Positions 14,860 to 25,146 of a stretch of DNA of 64,000 nucleotides are shown piece by piece. Under the pieces are notes generated by a model. The model was not told the DNA's origin. It saw only the letters and a list, made by a program, of their open reading frames with translations, and searched no databases. The position numbers and the translations under genes are program-made. This stretch comes from Mesocentrotus franciscanus (Eukaryota > Echinodermata > Echinoidea > Camarodonta > Strongylocentrotidae), in contig CP137668.1 in NCBI GenBank assembly GCA_037976565.1, positions 3,678,261 to 3,742,260 of the forward strand. Reading direction: 5' to 3'. How positions within the stretch are numbered: the first letter of the stretch is position 1; every line of letters begins with the position of its first letter.

Positions 14860-15150
14860 GACCAAGATATCTACCATCCATCTTTAAATACCATCTTAGA
14901 GCTAGAAGGACATTAAGTCTATATAAGAGTCCTTGAGTTAACTTCCTTTAGGCTTTCAGCAGATGATTATGATATGGTGATTGAAATCACTTTGACCAAG
15001 ATATCTACCATCCAACCTCAAGATACCATCCAACCTCAAGATACCATCTGCTCAGAGTCAGAGGGATCTACATTCAATATAGAAATATAACATTAGAAAT
15101 TCTTTTTGTTCTCAGCAGACGAAAGGATGTAGTGATTGAAATCAACACAG
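14860..15150. repeat. two tandem units, each carrying a fold-back hairpin (copies 2 and 3)
   Basis: Two related units of about 130-150 bp lie head to tail. Each starts near ACCAAGATATCTACCATCC and ends in a segment with GTGATTGAAATCA. Inside the first, TACCATCTTAGAGCTAGAAGG faces GAGTTAACTTCCTTTAGGC and CAGCAGATGATTATG. Inside the second, ACCATCTGCTCAGAGTCAG faces GTTCTCAGCAGACGAAAGG. The arms match the hairpin at 10682-10768 and the others (the CTGCTGAGAGCC...AGAAGG core). Decay is greater than in copy 1. The short open frame overlapping this block looks fortuitous. Confidence 0.65.
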
Positions 15151-15743
15151 TTTGCATTTTCAGGGGTATGAATACCATCTAAAAAGGACAGATCGATGCC
15201 CCGTAAGAGCAACACTACTGATGTTTTAAATTCAACTTCATGGTGAAGAAAAGGGTATTTGGAATGAATTTGCAACTTGCAAAAAGGAATTCTAATCCTA
15301 ATCTTAATCTTATTGGTGCACACAGTCTGTCTATCCATTTCTGTCTCTCACCCTCCCCTTTATCTCTACTTTACCTGTTGCTATGGGTTACTAATAAAAG
15401 CCATTTTATCAAGCATATAGTGCTCAGCAATTCATTTATGTTAAACACTGTATGTAGGAAAATATTGCAATTCTAATCCCTTCATGCTTTTCCTTCCTCC
15501 CAGTACCTCCCTATTCAACATGGGGCACAATCAGCTCAACATTTCAATCCAGTAATCATCCCAGAGCTGTTAGATGATGTCATGGGCAATGGGTAACAAT
15601 ACTCTCCATTTTCAAAATATGACCTCACTAAACACTGAATCATCCTGAGAGCAGGACGGTGGTTGAGTTTCCATTGTCTGGCTTTGTCACACTAACAAGG
15701 CCGGTGGTCCATGCAGTCTGATATTCTCCATAATGAGATAATT

Positions 15744-15827
15744 ATTTCGTCTGCTGAGGGCTAGAAGGTGTTAGCTCTATGGGAAAGGATGTGAGTTAAT
15801 GCCCTTCTGGCTCTCATCAGATGGAAT
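15744..15827. repeat. fold-back hairpin element, copy 4
   Basis: The left arm is ATTTCGTCTGCTGAGGGCT then AGAAGGTGTTAGCTC. The right arm is GAGTTAATGCCCTTCTGGCT then CTCATCAGATGGAAT. The arms pair along most of about 34 positions around a 15-nt spacer. The right arm shares TTAATGCCCTTCTGGCTCT with copy 1, and the sequence beyond the arms differs from copy 1, so the boundaries of the family are close to the ends of the arms. Confidence 0.78.
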
Positions 15828-16631
15828 ATGATGTCTGGCCCTGTAATTGCCATTCAAGGTGGCATCACTAATTTGTATCCCAAGTGCAGACATATAGATG
15901 AACAAATGTAGAGTGAAATAGTGTTTTGTATGTACTTGATGTACAGCTATGAAACTGTTCTACCATTTTCTTTGAATGAATCAAATCAATTTTTTTCATG
16001 ATACAATTTTGATTGCTACACATGATGTCCCATTGACAAAATGTAGGCCCAATCGAAGGAAAACTGGAATGATCTATACTCTCGCAAAGTGATATATCCA
16101 TAAGTACTGAAAAATCCATTTTCCTTAATGGAGAAATCTGGAATAGCTCCCCCTATTGTCAGAAATCAGACAGGGTCTCAACGTAATTACAAGAAGCTAG
16201 TCTGCTCTACTGAATTAAAGCTATGGAGTTTTACTCTGCAATCTGAAGTGAATTCAGTGAGATCAGAATACCGTCCAGGACTTTTGAGTATTCTACTGAG
16301 CAGAACTAAATATAACTGACATTTTAAGGGCTTTCTAAGTACAGATTACTGCTAGAAAGGATAAGTAAGGATAAGATATCTAGACCATCTCCATGTTCTA
16401 GTTTCAGAAGGGCTTCAAGAAGCAATAATCCCCGGATCAGATTTCGACTCATTATGCTAATTTCTACTCTAATCTTAATCCTTATTTCTGTCTATTTCTC
16501 TTTCATTCTCTCCCCCATTCACTTCTATATCTATCCTGATTTCAGTGAGCTTACAAGGAGACTGGTAAAGTCCCACAGTGTCTGCTTCAATCCGGAAAGA
16601 ATGATTATGAAATTTCTTCTTGTGGAGAGAT

Positions 16632-16715
16632 GTGTGAGATGAGCAAAGCCCAGGTATAGGTAATATCCACAGCTCCTCTCACCCTAAAATACCAAAAAGT
16701 TCTCTTCTTATAAAT
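16632..16715 (+). repeat. 84-bp dispersed repeat, copy 1
   Basis: Begins GTGTGAGATGAGCAAAGCCC and ends TCTTCTTATAAAT. An almost identical direct copy (three differences in 84 positions by eye) lies at 22488-22571 in another intron, and the sequences on both sides of the two copies are unrelated. There are no clear terminal inverted repeats, poly-A or target duplication, so its class is unknown. Confidence 0.85.
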
Positions 16716-17162
16716 AAATAGCTTCTTAATGTCTTTTTCTGCCTGTCAAGAATCTGCCTATACTGACCCTTATCTAAAATCTTCACCCTACCTAGCTACC
16801 AGGTACTCTCCATTTTCTTACTCTTTACATCATTTATTTCCTACATGTATATTCTCTCATCTGTACATATCTTCTGTATCTTAGATATTTTCCATCTCTC
16901 CTTTCCATCCCCTTTCCCAATACCAAAAATACTTGTCCATATTTTGCACAATATAGCCAAACTTGTTGTTGTTGTTGTTGTTTTCTGTTTGGGGCACACA
17001 GATTGGGGGTAGGGGTAGGGTTAAGGTTTTGACCCTTAAGTTCCACCTTTTAAAGTGGATGCACGTGGAGGCCATGTGCCCCTTGTGCCCGTCTGGTTAA
17101 GCCTATGTGCACAACACCAGTCCAGTAAACATCTTTCCAAATATCTCCATGTTACCCCTTAA

Positions 17163-17703
17163 AGGTGTATGTCCCATTTGCAAAAATTTGCAAACAAAAA
17201 TGAAAAGGTTAAATTCCACCGGCATTTGAAAGATAATACTAATTTAGGACTTCCCTCAAAACAAAAGGGCTTGAAAATGTCTTTTTGTGGGAAAATAATG
17301 ACAGTTAGTTGTCGATTCGACTTCAGTGAATGCAATGATTTTAGTAATGGTCTGATTTTCAGACCCTTGTACTGAATGGTCGTACGTTTTGTGCTGCACA
17401 AAGATTCAATGAGTTTAATTTTGGCCAATACAAGAAGTGGGTTATTGATGTAGACAAATGCTCATGTACCCTTTACAGCTCATTTTATGTATGTTATTAC
17501 CAAAGAAAAAAAGAAGTCAATCAGTCACTCAATAGTGTCTGACAGTGAAGTCTAGAAAGTAAACAGGTTTCCTTGCTTAATTTGAATACTAGGACACTGC
17601 TAACATTTAAATTTCACAGATAGGACATACTATATGTGACATATTCATAATACCTGCAAAGTTCTACAGAATTTGATGTTGGCGGCAAAAGGGAGATAGT
17701 ATC
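17163..17703 (+). mobile_element. TTAA-flanked MITE family 1, copy 1
   Basis: This non-autonomous element of about 541 bp sits between TTAA at 17159-17162 and TTAA at 17704-17707. The left end reads AGGTGTATGTCCCATTTGC and the right end GCAAAAGGGAGATAGTATCT, which are inverted copies. TTAA target duplications with inverted ends are the signature of piggyBac-type elements, so I infer mobilisation by a piggyBac-like transposase; none is encoded here. Internal similarity to copy 2 runs the full length. The open frames it contains are shared only because the DNA is homologous. Confidence 0.85.
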
Positions 17704-17707
17704 TTAA

Positions 17708-18238
17708 AGGTACTATGTCCCATTTGCAGGCCAAAAAAATGAAAAGGTTAAATTCTAACGGTATTTGAAAGACAATACTAGTTTAGAACTTCCCTAAAAA
17801 AAAGGGGGCTTGAAAATGTCTTTAAGTGGGAAAATAACGACTATTAGTTGTCGAATCGACTTAGGAGCTATAGAGCCAGTAAGTAATAGTCTGATTTTTC
17901 AGACCATTGTACCGAATGGTCGTACGTTTTATGCTGCGCAAAGATTCAATCAGTTTAATTTTGGCCATTACAAGAAGTGGGTTATTGATGTAGACAAATG
18001 CTCATGTACCCTTTACAGCTCATTTTATGTATGTTATTACCAAAGATGAAAAAAGCCAGTCAGTCACTCAATAGTGTCTGACAGTGAAGTCTAGCAAGTA
18101 AACGGGTTTCCTTGCATAATTTGAATATTAGGACACTGCTAACGTTTAAATTTCACAGATAGGACATACATGACATATTCATAATTCCTGCAAAGTTCTA
18201 CAGAATTTGATGTTGGCTGCAAAAGGGACATAGTATCT
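17708..18238 (+). mobile_element. TTAA-flanked MITE family 1, copy 2
   Basis: This 531-bp copy is in direct orientation to copy 1 and shares the TTAA at 17704-17707 with it. The right-hand TTAA is 18239-18242. Ends are AGGTACTATGTCCCATTTGC and GCAAAAGGGACATAGTATCT. It is closest to the inverted copy at 46876-47402. Both carry GGAGCTATAGAGCCAGTAAG or its complement, which copy 1 has lost. Confidence 0.88.
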
Positions 18239-18781
18239 TTAAACACATAGAGAGAGGTTTAGCTATGTTTCATATCACTGCTAAGTCAGGTGCCTAACCT
18301 AATAAAGTCTTTCAGTCTCTTTTTCTTCAGTCACTCCCCATTTCATAAACTCTCCAAGTTATTGGAGCATCACCTCGTCACCTCAATGGAGAACTAACCA
18401 AATTCCACTTGACATTCTCATGTAGTCCAATTTTCTTCAGAGGCATTTTAGAGGGTAGAGCATCACATTATTTTTAATGTCAAGGAGTCAGCAGGCTGCA
18501 TGTTCCCATGTTGCTCAAGTCCTACATAATGTATCCAACATCGAAAAGCTCATACACATAGGCATATACTTGTGGGTGAAGTTGGACATGCTTGTTTGAC
18601 TACATACCAGAATACCATACAGCTTTGTAACTAGCTTGCGAAACGAAACGGTAAATCTAACCTGCAATTGAACCCTAATAATGTTCACTGTAGTAAAAAC
18701 AGCTGTTCTCAGAGGATGGCTACATATATCTTATCACAGCAACATTAGTTTTTTTCCTATTAATAAATATGTCACAGTATA

Positions 18782-19195
18782 AGGCCAAATAACAAAAATA
18801 ACGTGTTTCTCGTCCGGACTTTCAAAAAAAGGAGGAGGCAGGGCATTACTATTTACTATTTTGCAATTTTGTGCAACTTTTTTCCAAGATGGCTGCCATG
18901 CTAATTATAGCTGGCCAAGCCTATTTATTCACAGCTATTGACTTGTGCTATGTGAGTATACTGATGCAATGTATGACAAAACAAATGATTTGTATCACTT
19001 TAGAAGCTATTTAAACAAAATGTATATCACAGGCTTTTTCCCCCCTTTTTTTTTTTGGGGGGGGGGGGCTTTTGCGTGGCTTTTTTGTTTTTATTGGTTG
19101 TTTTTTCCTGAATAGTAAATAGTAAAAAAAAAGGAGGCAGTGGCCAAAAAGGAGGCGGGCGGGGGCGAGAAACACTTAATATTTGTTATTTGGCC
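18782..19195. mobile_element. TA-flanked MITE with long inverted ends
   Basis: The left end starts AGGCCAAATAACAAAAATAA then CGTGTTTCTCG. The right end ends GAAACACTTAATATTTGTTA then TTTGGCC, its inverted copy. TA dinucleotides lie just outside both ends, which suggests a Tc1/mariner-type target, although the two ends are offset by one base. A second inverted pair lies inside (TACTATTTACTATT facing AATAGTAAATAGTA), and a long T-then-G homopolymer run fills the centre near 19041-19070. A diverged relative lies at 58711-59034. Confidence 0.82.
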
Positions 19196-19498
19196 TAACT
19201 GGTCTTAAAATTGTCGGTATTGATTGAGCCACAAGGTGTTAACATATATATACTTTCAAACAAGAGTTAATGCAGATTTGGCCTTCAAAAGACAAAACAA
19301 TGTTTTAACAATTGAGGGATCGAGAGAAGGCAACTTCTAGAAGGGCTCTTAATCTGCATTTTTCCAGCTATTAAGCAATACTTTGTCCTGCATGGCAACC
19401 AAGTATGCTCATCCTGATAACACCATGGGAAACCTACCATCAATTTTATGGTATGGATTAGTATGGAGATTAGGATTAGGATTAAGAATAGATCTTAC

Positions 19499-19633
19499 CT
19501 CATCAAGGCACTGATCGTATGTACCTCTCTGGTTCTCATTCTCCAAGACGAGGGCTGAGTTCTCGGATTCCAACTGACGAAGTCTCTCCAGAAGAACGGA
19601 CTTCTCTCTCACAACCTCCTCTTTACTTACAAC
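19499..19633 (-). CDS. NCKAP5-like gene, 135-nt exon with the most conserved helix
   Basis: This exon has 45 codons, phase 0 on both sides. The acceptor is TTGATTTCAG and the donor is GAG followed by GTAAGA. The peptide starts VVSKEEVVREKSVLLERLRQ, continues LESENSALVLENENQR and ends GTYDQCLDE. This is almost residue for residue what I remember of NCKAP5/NCKAP5L (LLERLKALEAENSALALENENQREQYERCLDEV), the diagnostic block of the family. The stretch is a continuous amphipathic coiled coil. Reading past the donor gives asparagine- and proline-rich intron sequence, which supports the exon end chosen. The next exon in the transcript is the microexon 14.4 kb away, and the conserved sequence continues across that junction without a gap. 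Confidence 0.93.
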
Positions 19634-22199
19634 CTGAAATCAATAAGAGAAGTAATTATTTTTATAAGACAATTGAAATGCTAGAGCGCCATAATGGGGA
19701 ACGCCAGGAGCGTCAAATCTGACAGACATGAGCACTATACAAGAACACACTATTACTATTATCAATATTATTATTTCATTAGGCAAAATATTAGATTTCT
19801 AATAATTGAGAAAGAAATACAGGAAACTGTTATGACAGCTCTCTCTCTCTCTCTTTCCTCTCTCTCTCATTCTTCCCCTATCTCTTTTTCTCTCTCTCTC
19901 TCTTCACCCCTCTCTCTTTACTCCATACTTCCTCCCTTCCTCTCTTATTCAACCTTAAGCAAATCAACAGTACTGGCAACTGTAAAACAAACGATTTACC
20001 ATATCATTGATATTCTTCTGGTTATATCCTTTATAGCTATCACATTTGGTTCCTCTCTCGTTCCCATCCACCGAAACGGCCGAAACCTGCACACAGCAGC
20101 CTGGCAGAACGAACAGGGTCTCCCTCCTTATCATGGTAAGATCCGTTTATACTACTCCACCAAGAACGATGAATCCATCCACTTTATATACCCCAAACCC
20201 CAAGATATGATTCCTATCTGAAGAAAAGTTGCACAATGACCTGGGTTTCTTATATCTTGCACTGCAATCACCCTCTCACCAACTACAAAAATAAATTGAA
20301 GCAGAAGTGAGGGGCTCTTCCTCTGTGACAGTTACGACGGCCATCAACGTCACGTCACGGCAAGTTTGCTAATTCCTGCAACATGTTTCAAAATGTGGTT
20401 ATCTGGGTAGATTATCACACACTTTGGGCTCTCTGCAAGTCTGATGAATCTAGCTGCCATCAAAGCTTGAGCTTCCTTCCTGGCCAGTTATAGCTGTTCA
20501 GTGTCTCAAGCCATCAAGCCATCATCCCAACTGCCACAACGAGATGGACAAGATGGACGGGTGGATGTATGTATCATCAGCCCATTCCTGACTAAACTGA
20601 CATTTTTACGACATCCATCGAGTCATGAGCACTCTCTACATGTGTTGAATAGCTGTGGACGATTAGTCAGTTCTACTTTTAAACCAGATCTTTCTTTGTA
20701 TTCATATCAAAACAAACCTGACCCAAAAATCGATTCCTTCCATAAAATATGTTTTCCTTCCGTTATAGGTGCACAGCTGCAAGTAAAAGCACTTGGTCTC
20801 TTCCTCTGATGTACATACTGCTCAATCACAAAAAGTGTGATTTGACAGTAAATCTTAAAATAATCCTTATCTAGAAAAATCAGTCACACAGGAAATAGAC
20901 AAAGTTCAAAAGGTGTAAAGAAATATCTCTGCTCATTACACACAATAAAGGAATATTCAAAGAGTGTATTGTATGAAGAAACTCAAAATAAATTAACAAT
21001 TTCACAATATAATACAATTTTGATGATAAACACCCCTCCCCCTCCCTGGCAAAGAAAGGGGCTGAATAGGATTTATGGCAAATTATCTGAAAGTGCTTAC
21101 ACGGCAATCATTGATAAGATGCAGCCGTGGTCTTTAGCCATCTACAATGAAGGAAAAATATCATTGTTCATCACAGGCTGAACATTGTTTATGAAAACCT
21201 ACCCTGACTTTGAAATCATGATTAACCAGTTTGATATTTTAAGAAATAAATTAATGCAATATTGCAAGAACAAACCTCTTGTAATCATTTCTCAATAAAT
21301 TAGAATTGTGGTGAAATATTCTGAACTCCTCCCTCTAATGAACCAAAATATTTTTCATTTTGAAATTCTCTTCTCAATGGGAAATCAGAAAGTTGACTAA
21401 TCTCAATATAAATGTTTGTAATTGGAGCTTGAAAGTACTTTTAATAGGTACCTGAAACTGAAAAGTAAGTGAAAATCTTCTGCTCAAGCCTATGACACTA
21501 TAATCAACCTATGACTTGACAATATTGTTTTCAAATTTTACAAGGATTTTCCCCCAAAAAATTGTGATTTAACACGACAAGTAATTCCCCCAGGGTGGGG
21601 TTACTAAATACAGCCACATTCTGGTCAGGGAAACTCCTCCTTTCCCTTTTCTCATATTTTGTAAAGACCAGTGAGTCTGAAAACCTAAAAGTTTCTGAAA
21701 CATGTATCAGTTTTAACCTAAGATTGAACCAATTTTCATTACGAGTATTCAGCAGTGGAATAGAGACTTCCTGACCGGCACTCAATAGCCTTAATTCCTG
21801 CATGTGAGTCATTTCTAAATGAATGTGGGAACATAAATGCACAAAACTGTTTTTCCCCCCATTCTGTCCTTGCGATACACTTAAATATTTCTTCACTTCA
21901 AAGCCATGAGCAATTTAGATACGGATCTTGCTAATGCATCACTGGGTCTACTCATTTAGTTTCATACATGTGTGAAATCACAACCTTACTGCTGTACAGT
22001 CATATATATTCAAGTTTTCTCCATCCCTATCTTAATCTCACTATCTCTATTTCACTTTCTTCTCCCCCCTTCCCTTTCCCCCTCTAATATACCTAAGATT
22101 GAAATTATAAAGTAAGCTGAGCCCAAAGCATTATGACTAATTGTCATAAAATGATTCAAACTTGATTCCATCAGTGTGATAATCCTAAGAATCTATACT

Positions 22200-22446
22200 G
22201 GGGACTGTTTCACAGACTAAGATCGACTTTAACTGTTTGCTCTCACCATTATGATCTTTAGATAATAATTTTTTCCTTCAATAATGAATTATCAAAAAAT
22301 GTAAATTATGTAGATTTGTGACCATTTATTGTATGTCCCTTGAGAGACCAATGCCAGTAAATGGTGAAAGCAAACAGTGGCATGAACAGCCTGCCATAGT
22401 TAAGTCCAACTTAAAGTTGATCTTAGTCTTTGTGAAACACCACCCC
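22200..22446. mobile_element. MITE with TGTTTCACA ends
   Basis: The left end reads GGGGACTGTTTCACAGACTA then AGATCGACTTTAACT. The right end, read on the other strand, gives GGGGTGGTGTTTCACAAAG then ACTAAGATCAACTTTAA. A second inverted block follows (CTGTTTGCTCTCACCATT against AATGGTGAAAGCAAACAG). The right arm carries about 35 bp more than the left, so the fold has an internal bulge. No reading frame of note and no clear target duplication. Confidence 0.75.
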
Positions 22447-22487
22447 GAAGCTATTGCTCAGCCTTATTGATTAGACTTCAGGCTGAA

Positions 22488-22571
22488 GTGTGAGATGAGC
22501 AAAGCCCAGGTATAGGTAATGTCCACAGCTCCTCTCACCCTTAAATATCAAAAAGTTCTCTTCTTATAAAT
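22488..22571 (+). repeat. 84-bp dispersed repeat, copy 2
   Basis: This is the direct copy of 16632-16715, about 96 percent identical by eye (A/G, A/T and C/T differences). It lies about 40 bp to the right of the MITE at 22200-22446, whereas the first copy has no MITE beside it, so the two sequences moved or were duplicated independently. Confidence 0.85.
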
Positions 22572-22889
22572 GATACATAACAAGGAAAATAATCATTCTA
22601 ATCAAGATTGCTCAATTGTTATTTAAAAAAAAAATCCCCTCTCCTGAGGAGTGACCTGATCTAAAAAGCACTTCCTCTATTGTTTGTTTTAATCATTTAT
22701 TATTGGTAAAATATAATAGTCAGCAGTAAGTCATGATTTGGTGGAAATTTACCTTGTTTGGCGTTCAACAATAAGGGATAGAACAATGTCGATCTCGCAC
22801 TGCTCAGTGGCTGGCGGGCTCACGATCAATTGGGCAAAAAGAATTTCCATTTTCAGTATTAATAAAATTTGGAGTGGACTTTAAAAGAT

Positions 22890-22913
22890 AATTATTATTA
22901 TTATTATTATTAT
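22890..22913. repeat. (ATT)n microsatellite
   Basis: Eight or so units of ATT in an intron; it yields a run of tyrosines in one fortuitous reading frame. Confidence 0.9.
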
Positions 22914-23143
22914 AAATATGATTTGTTTTCATGGAGTCAGCACTCTTATGACAAGGGTGATTTTCATAAACTAATTAATATGGAGGATAAGAATTCAGTA
23001 GTAAAGCAAATCTATTTTTTTATCATCATGGTTTTTTTAATTTTTATTACCAACAGTACATTTTCATTTTGGATTTGCAAGATAAACAGTCAAGGTCAAT
23101 ATGAACTAGAAATATCGCAATCTGTATTGCCGCGCAATGCGAA

Positions 23144-23463
23144 TGTATCCCCCGGCAGTGGCAGCGATTTTGTGATATCCTAATGTTCGAAGGAGGGACA
23201 AAGATCCCCTCTCCCTCCCTGAAACAAAAGGATGATGTACAGATCGCCACTAGTGGCTCAGACTATTGTCAAGACTAGGATAGGAGCAGCATCACCAAAC
23301 CAATATGTGTGTAGATTATACCAACATACACCTCCATACAAAATTTGAAAGAAATCCGTCAAGGAATGTGGCAGTTAGAGCCCACACAAGAATATGATGC
23401 GGCGGATGCGGCGTAACGCTGCTGAATCCAAAGTACCCCACCAGCATACTGCCGGGGGATACA
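23144..23463. mobile_element. MITE with TGTATCCCCCGGCAGT ends
   Basis: About 320 bp, starting TGTATCCCCCGGCAGTGGCA and ending CATACTGCCGGGGGATACA, a 16-bp perfect terminal inverted repeat. If the element proper starts at GTATCC, AAT flanks it on both sides and could be a 3-bp target duplication. The interior is GC-richer than the surroundings and contains TTTGAAAGAAATCCGTCAAG, the style of sequence common in dispersed invertebrate elements. No coding capacity. Confidence 0.78.
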
Positions 23464-25119
23464 ATTAACAAATCAGATTTGAACTTTTTTCTGCTCTGTT
23501 ACCCAAATATATAAATATCTCAGGTCTGCTCTGTCCAAATAACCTGATTACAATAGATTTTGAGATCAAATATGGACAGGACAGGTGTTCTATCCTCATT
23601 AAACGTTTCCCATATGATTCACAGATAGTGTTTACTGGATGTCAAAAGCCTGTAATCATATTGTGTTAATAAATGCAATCAGACACCTCTTAACAGGTTT
23701 TCTAAATTGATTACAGCTCTTTTGTTTGTGTATTGTATCTTTATTGCATTGACCTATATTTCTGTGATTTCATAGAATTGGCATAATTATGACTGGAACA
23801 CACACGAAAAGAAGTGAAACCAGGAAAAAATAGGAATAAGAAAATAGCATCTGTTGAGTTTGTGTCAAAATATATGACTATGCATTTCTCGCTCTTAACA
23901 GACAATATGCAACAAAATGAAGGCAGAGCAGAGGGAGAAAAATAATATCATCAAGAGTACAAAATATTTATCTATCCCGGCCCATCCTTCTCCTCCATAT
24001 TATTATATGCTTTAATTATAAATATTCATGACTTCTGTAATTGTATCTTAACGTTCAGCCTTTACTTTATATATTCCATGTAATTAAGCCCCCAGGCTGG
24101 CCTTTCTAATAATTACCATTTCAATTCAAAGATGGTTGCTAAGAAGTTGGAGAGATAGGGGTAGGGACATGTGATGAAAGAGAAACAGAGTATGAAGCAT
24201 AATTAGAAAGGAATACCATTTATTGGAGAAAGTCCTCTTTTCACTGTACAGCCACTGCATTCAGAGGCATATTGAATTCTTCAAAGCACATTTATGTGGC
24301 CTTTTTTTATAAAAAGTATCTGGGCTAGCTTAGTAGACATTCCTCCTCCTCCTCCTTCTTCATTAGATCATTCGTTATGCCACAATTATCATCAGACTAT
24401 ACTAATGCCTCCTAAATTCTACTCCAGAATCTTGACAACATCAATTAACCCAATTCTAAGTGAAACCCCTTTCGTCTAGCTCCAGCTCCTCTAAAGTTTC
24501 CATCTTCCTGCCCATGTCTTCTACCTCCTTCACTCTCTCTGTCTCTCCTTATTTTCCAATTTCTCTCTCTTCGTTCCCTTCTCTCCATCTCTCCTCATCT
24601 GTCTTTCTTCTTCTCTTTACCCAACTCTATCGTTTGACCTCCGTCTCGCTGCTTCTCACTGCCAAATGCCATTATGAAATTGCATTTAATAATTTAGGAT
24701 GGAACACCCTGTATTTGAGTCACATACAAACCTGTAGAGATTAGGTAACTGATATGGGGGATCTACCCACATGGAAGGAGGGACAGCCTAGCCAGCTTTC
24801 TAAATGTTGTTAGGAATGTTTAGAGGCAAACATGGGTAACATGATCACATTGTACTCTCAATATAAGATTGACCTCTTTTCAAAGGTAATGAAAATTGTT
24901 TTGAAACTGATTTTCTGTTCTGCCTTTCAATCCCAAGTACTTTTGTGTAGCGAAGAAAGTTATCTCATCGATGAGTCAAATAATCAGGCTCCTGAAGTTT
25001 ACTATATCCAAGATAGTAAATGGAGAAAAAAAATGAAATTTTGATGACATTGACTCAGATCTCATGTAGTTATAGTTAAAATAGTAAAATGTTTTTTTTC
25101 TAAACAAAAAGAAGTCTTG

Positions 25120-25146
25120 CTCTCTCTCTCTCTCTCTCTCTCTCTC
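25120..25146. repeat. (CT)n microsatellite
   Basis: Thirteen or so CT units inside a longer pyrimidine-rich stretch (about 25118-25260). Confidence 0.9.

Larger units (their letters stand above)
5131..19498 (-). other. 14.4-kb intron of the NCKAP5-like gene
   Basis: The intron runs from the donor after CLDE (GTAAGA, minus strand at 19498) to the acceptor of the microexon (CAG at 5131-5133). Between about 5.2 and 10.6 kb it is plain AT-rich sequence in which I see no gene or obvious repeat. From 10.6 kb leftward along transcription it contains four fold-back hairpin elements, an 18-bp tandem duplication at 13768-13803, a (GTT)n run near 16963-16982, two TTAA-flanked MITEs at 17163-18238 and a TA-flanked MITE at 18782-19195. 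The open frames inside are short, AT- or pyrimidine-biased and unrecognised. Confidence 0.8.

Noticed and set aside
17810..18049. Reading frames shared among the three family-1 MITE copies
   Set aside because: Shared because the DNA is homologous. The frames are broken at different points in each copy and no transposase motif is present.
19694..20221. 175-codon plus-strand frame, the longest in the window
   Set aside because: Its middle is a CT-rich tract giving Ser/Leu; no domain, no coding-like composition and no similarity I recognise. It lies in an intron on the opposite strand.
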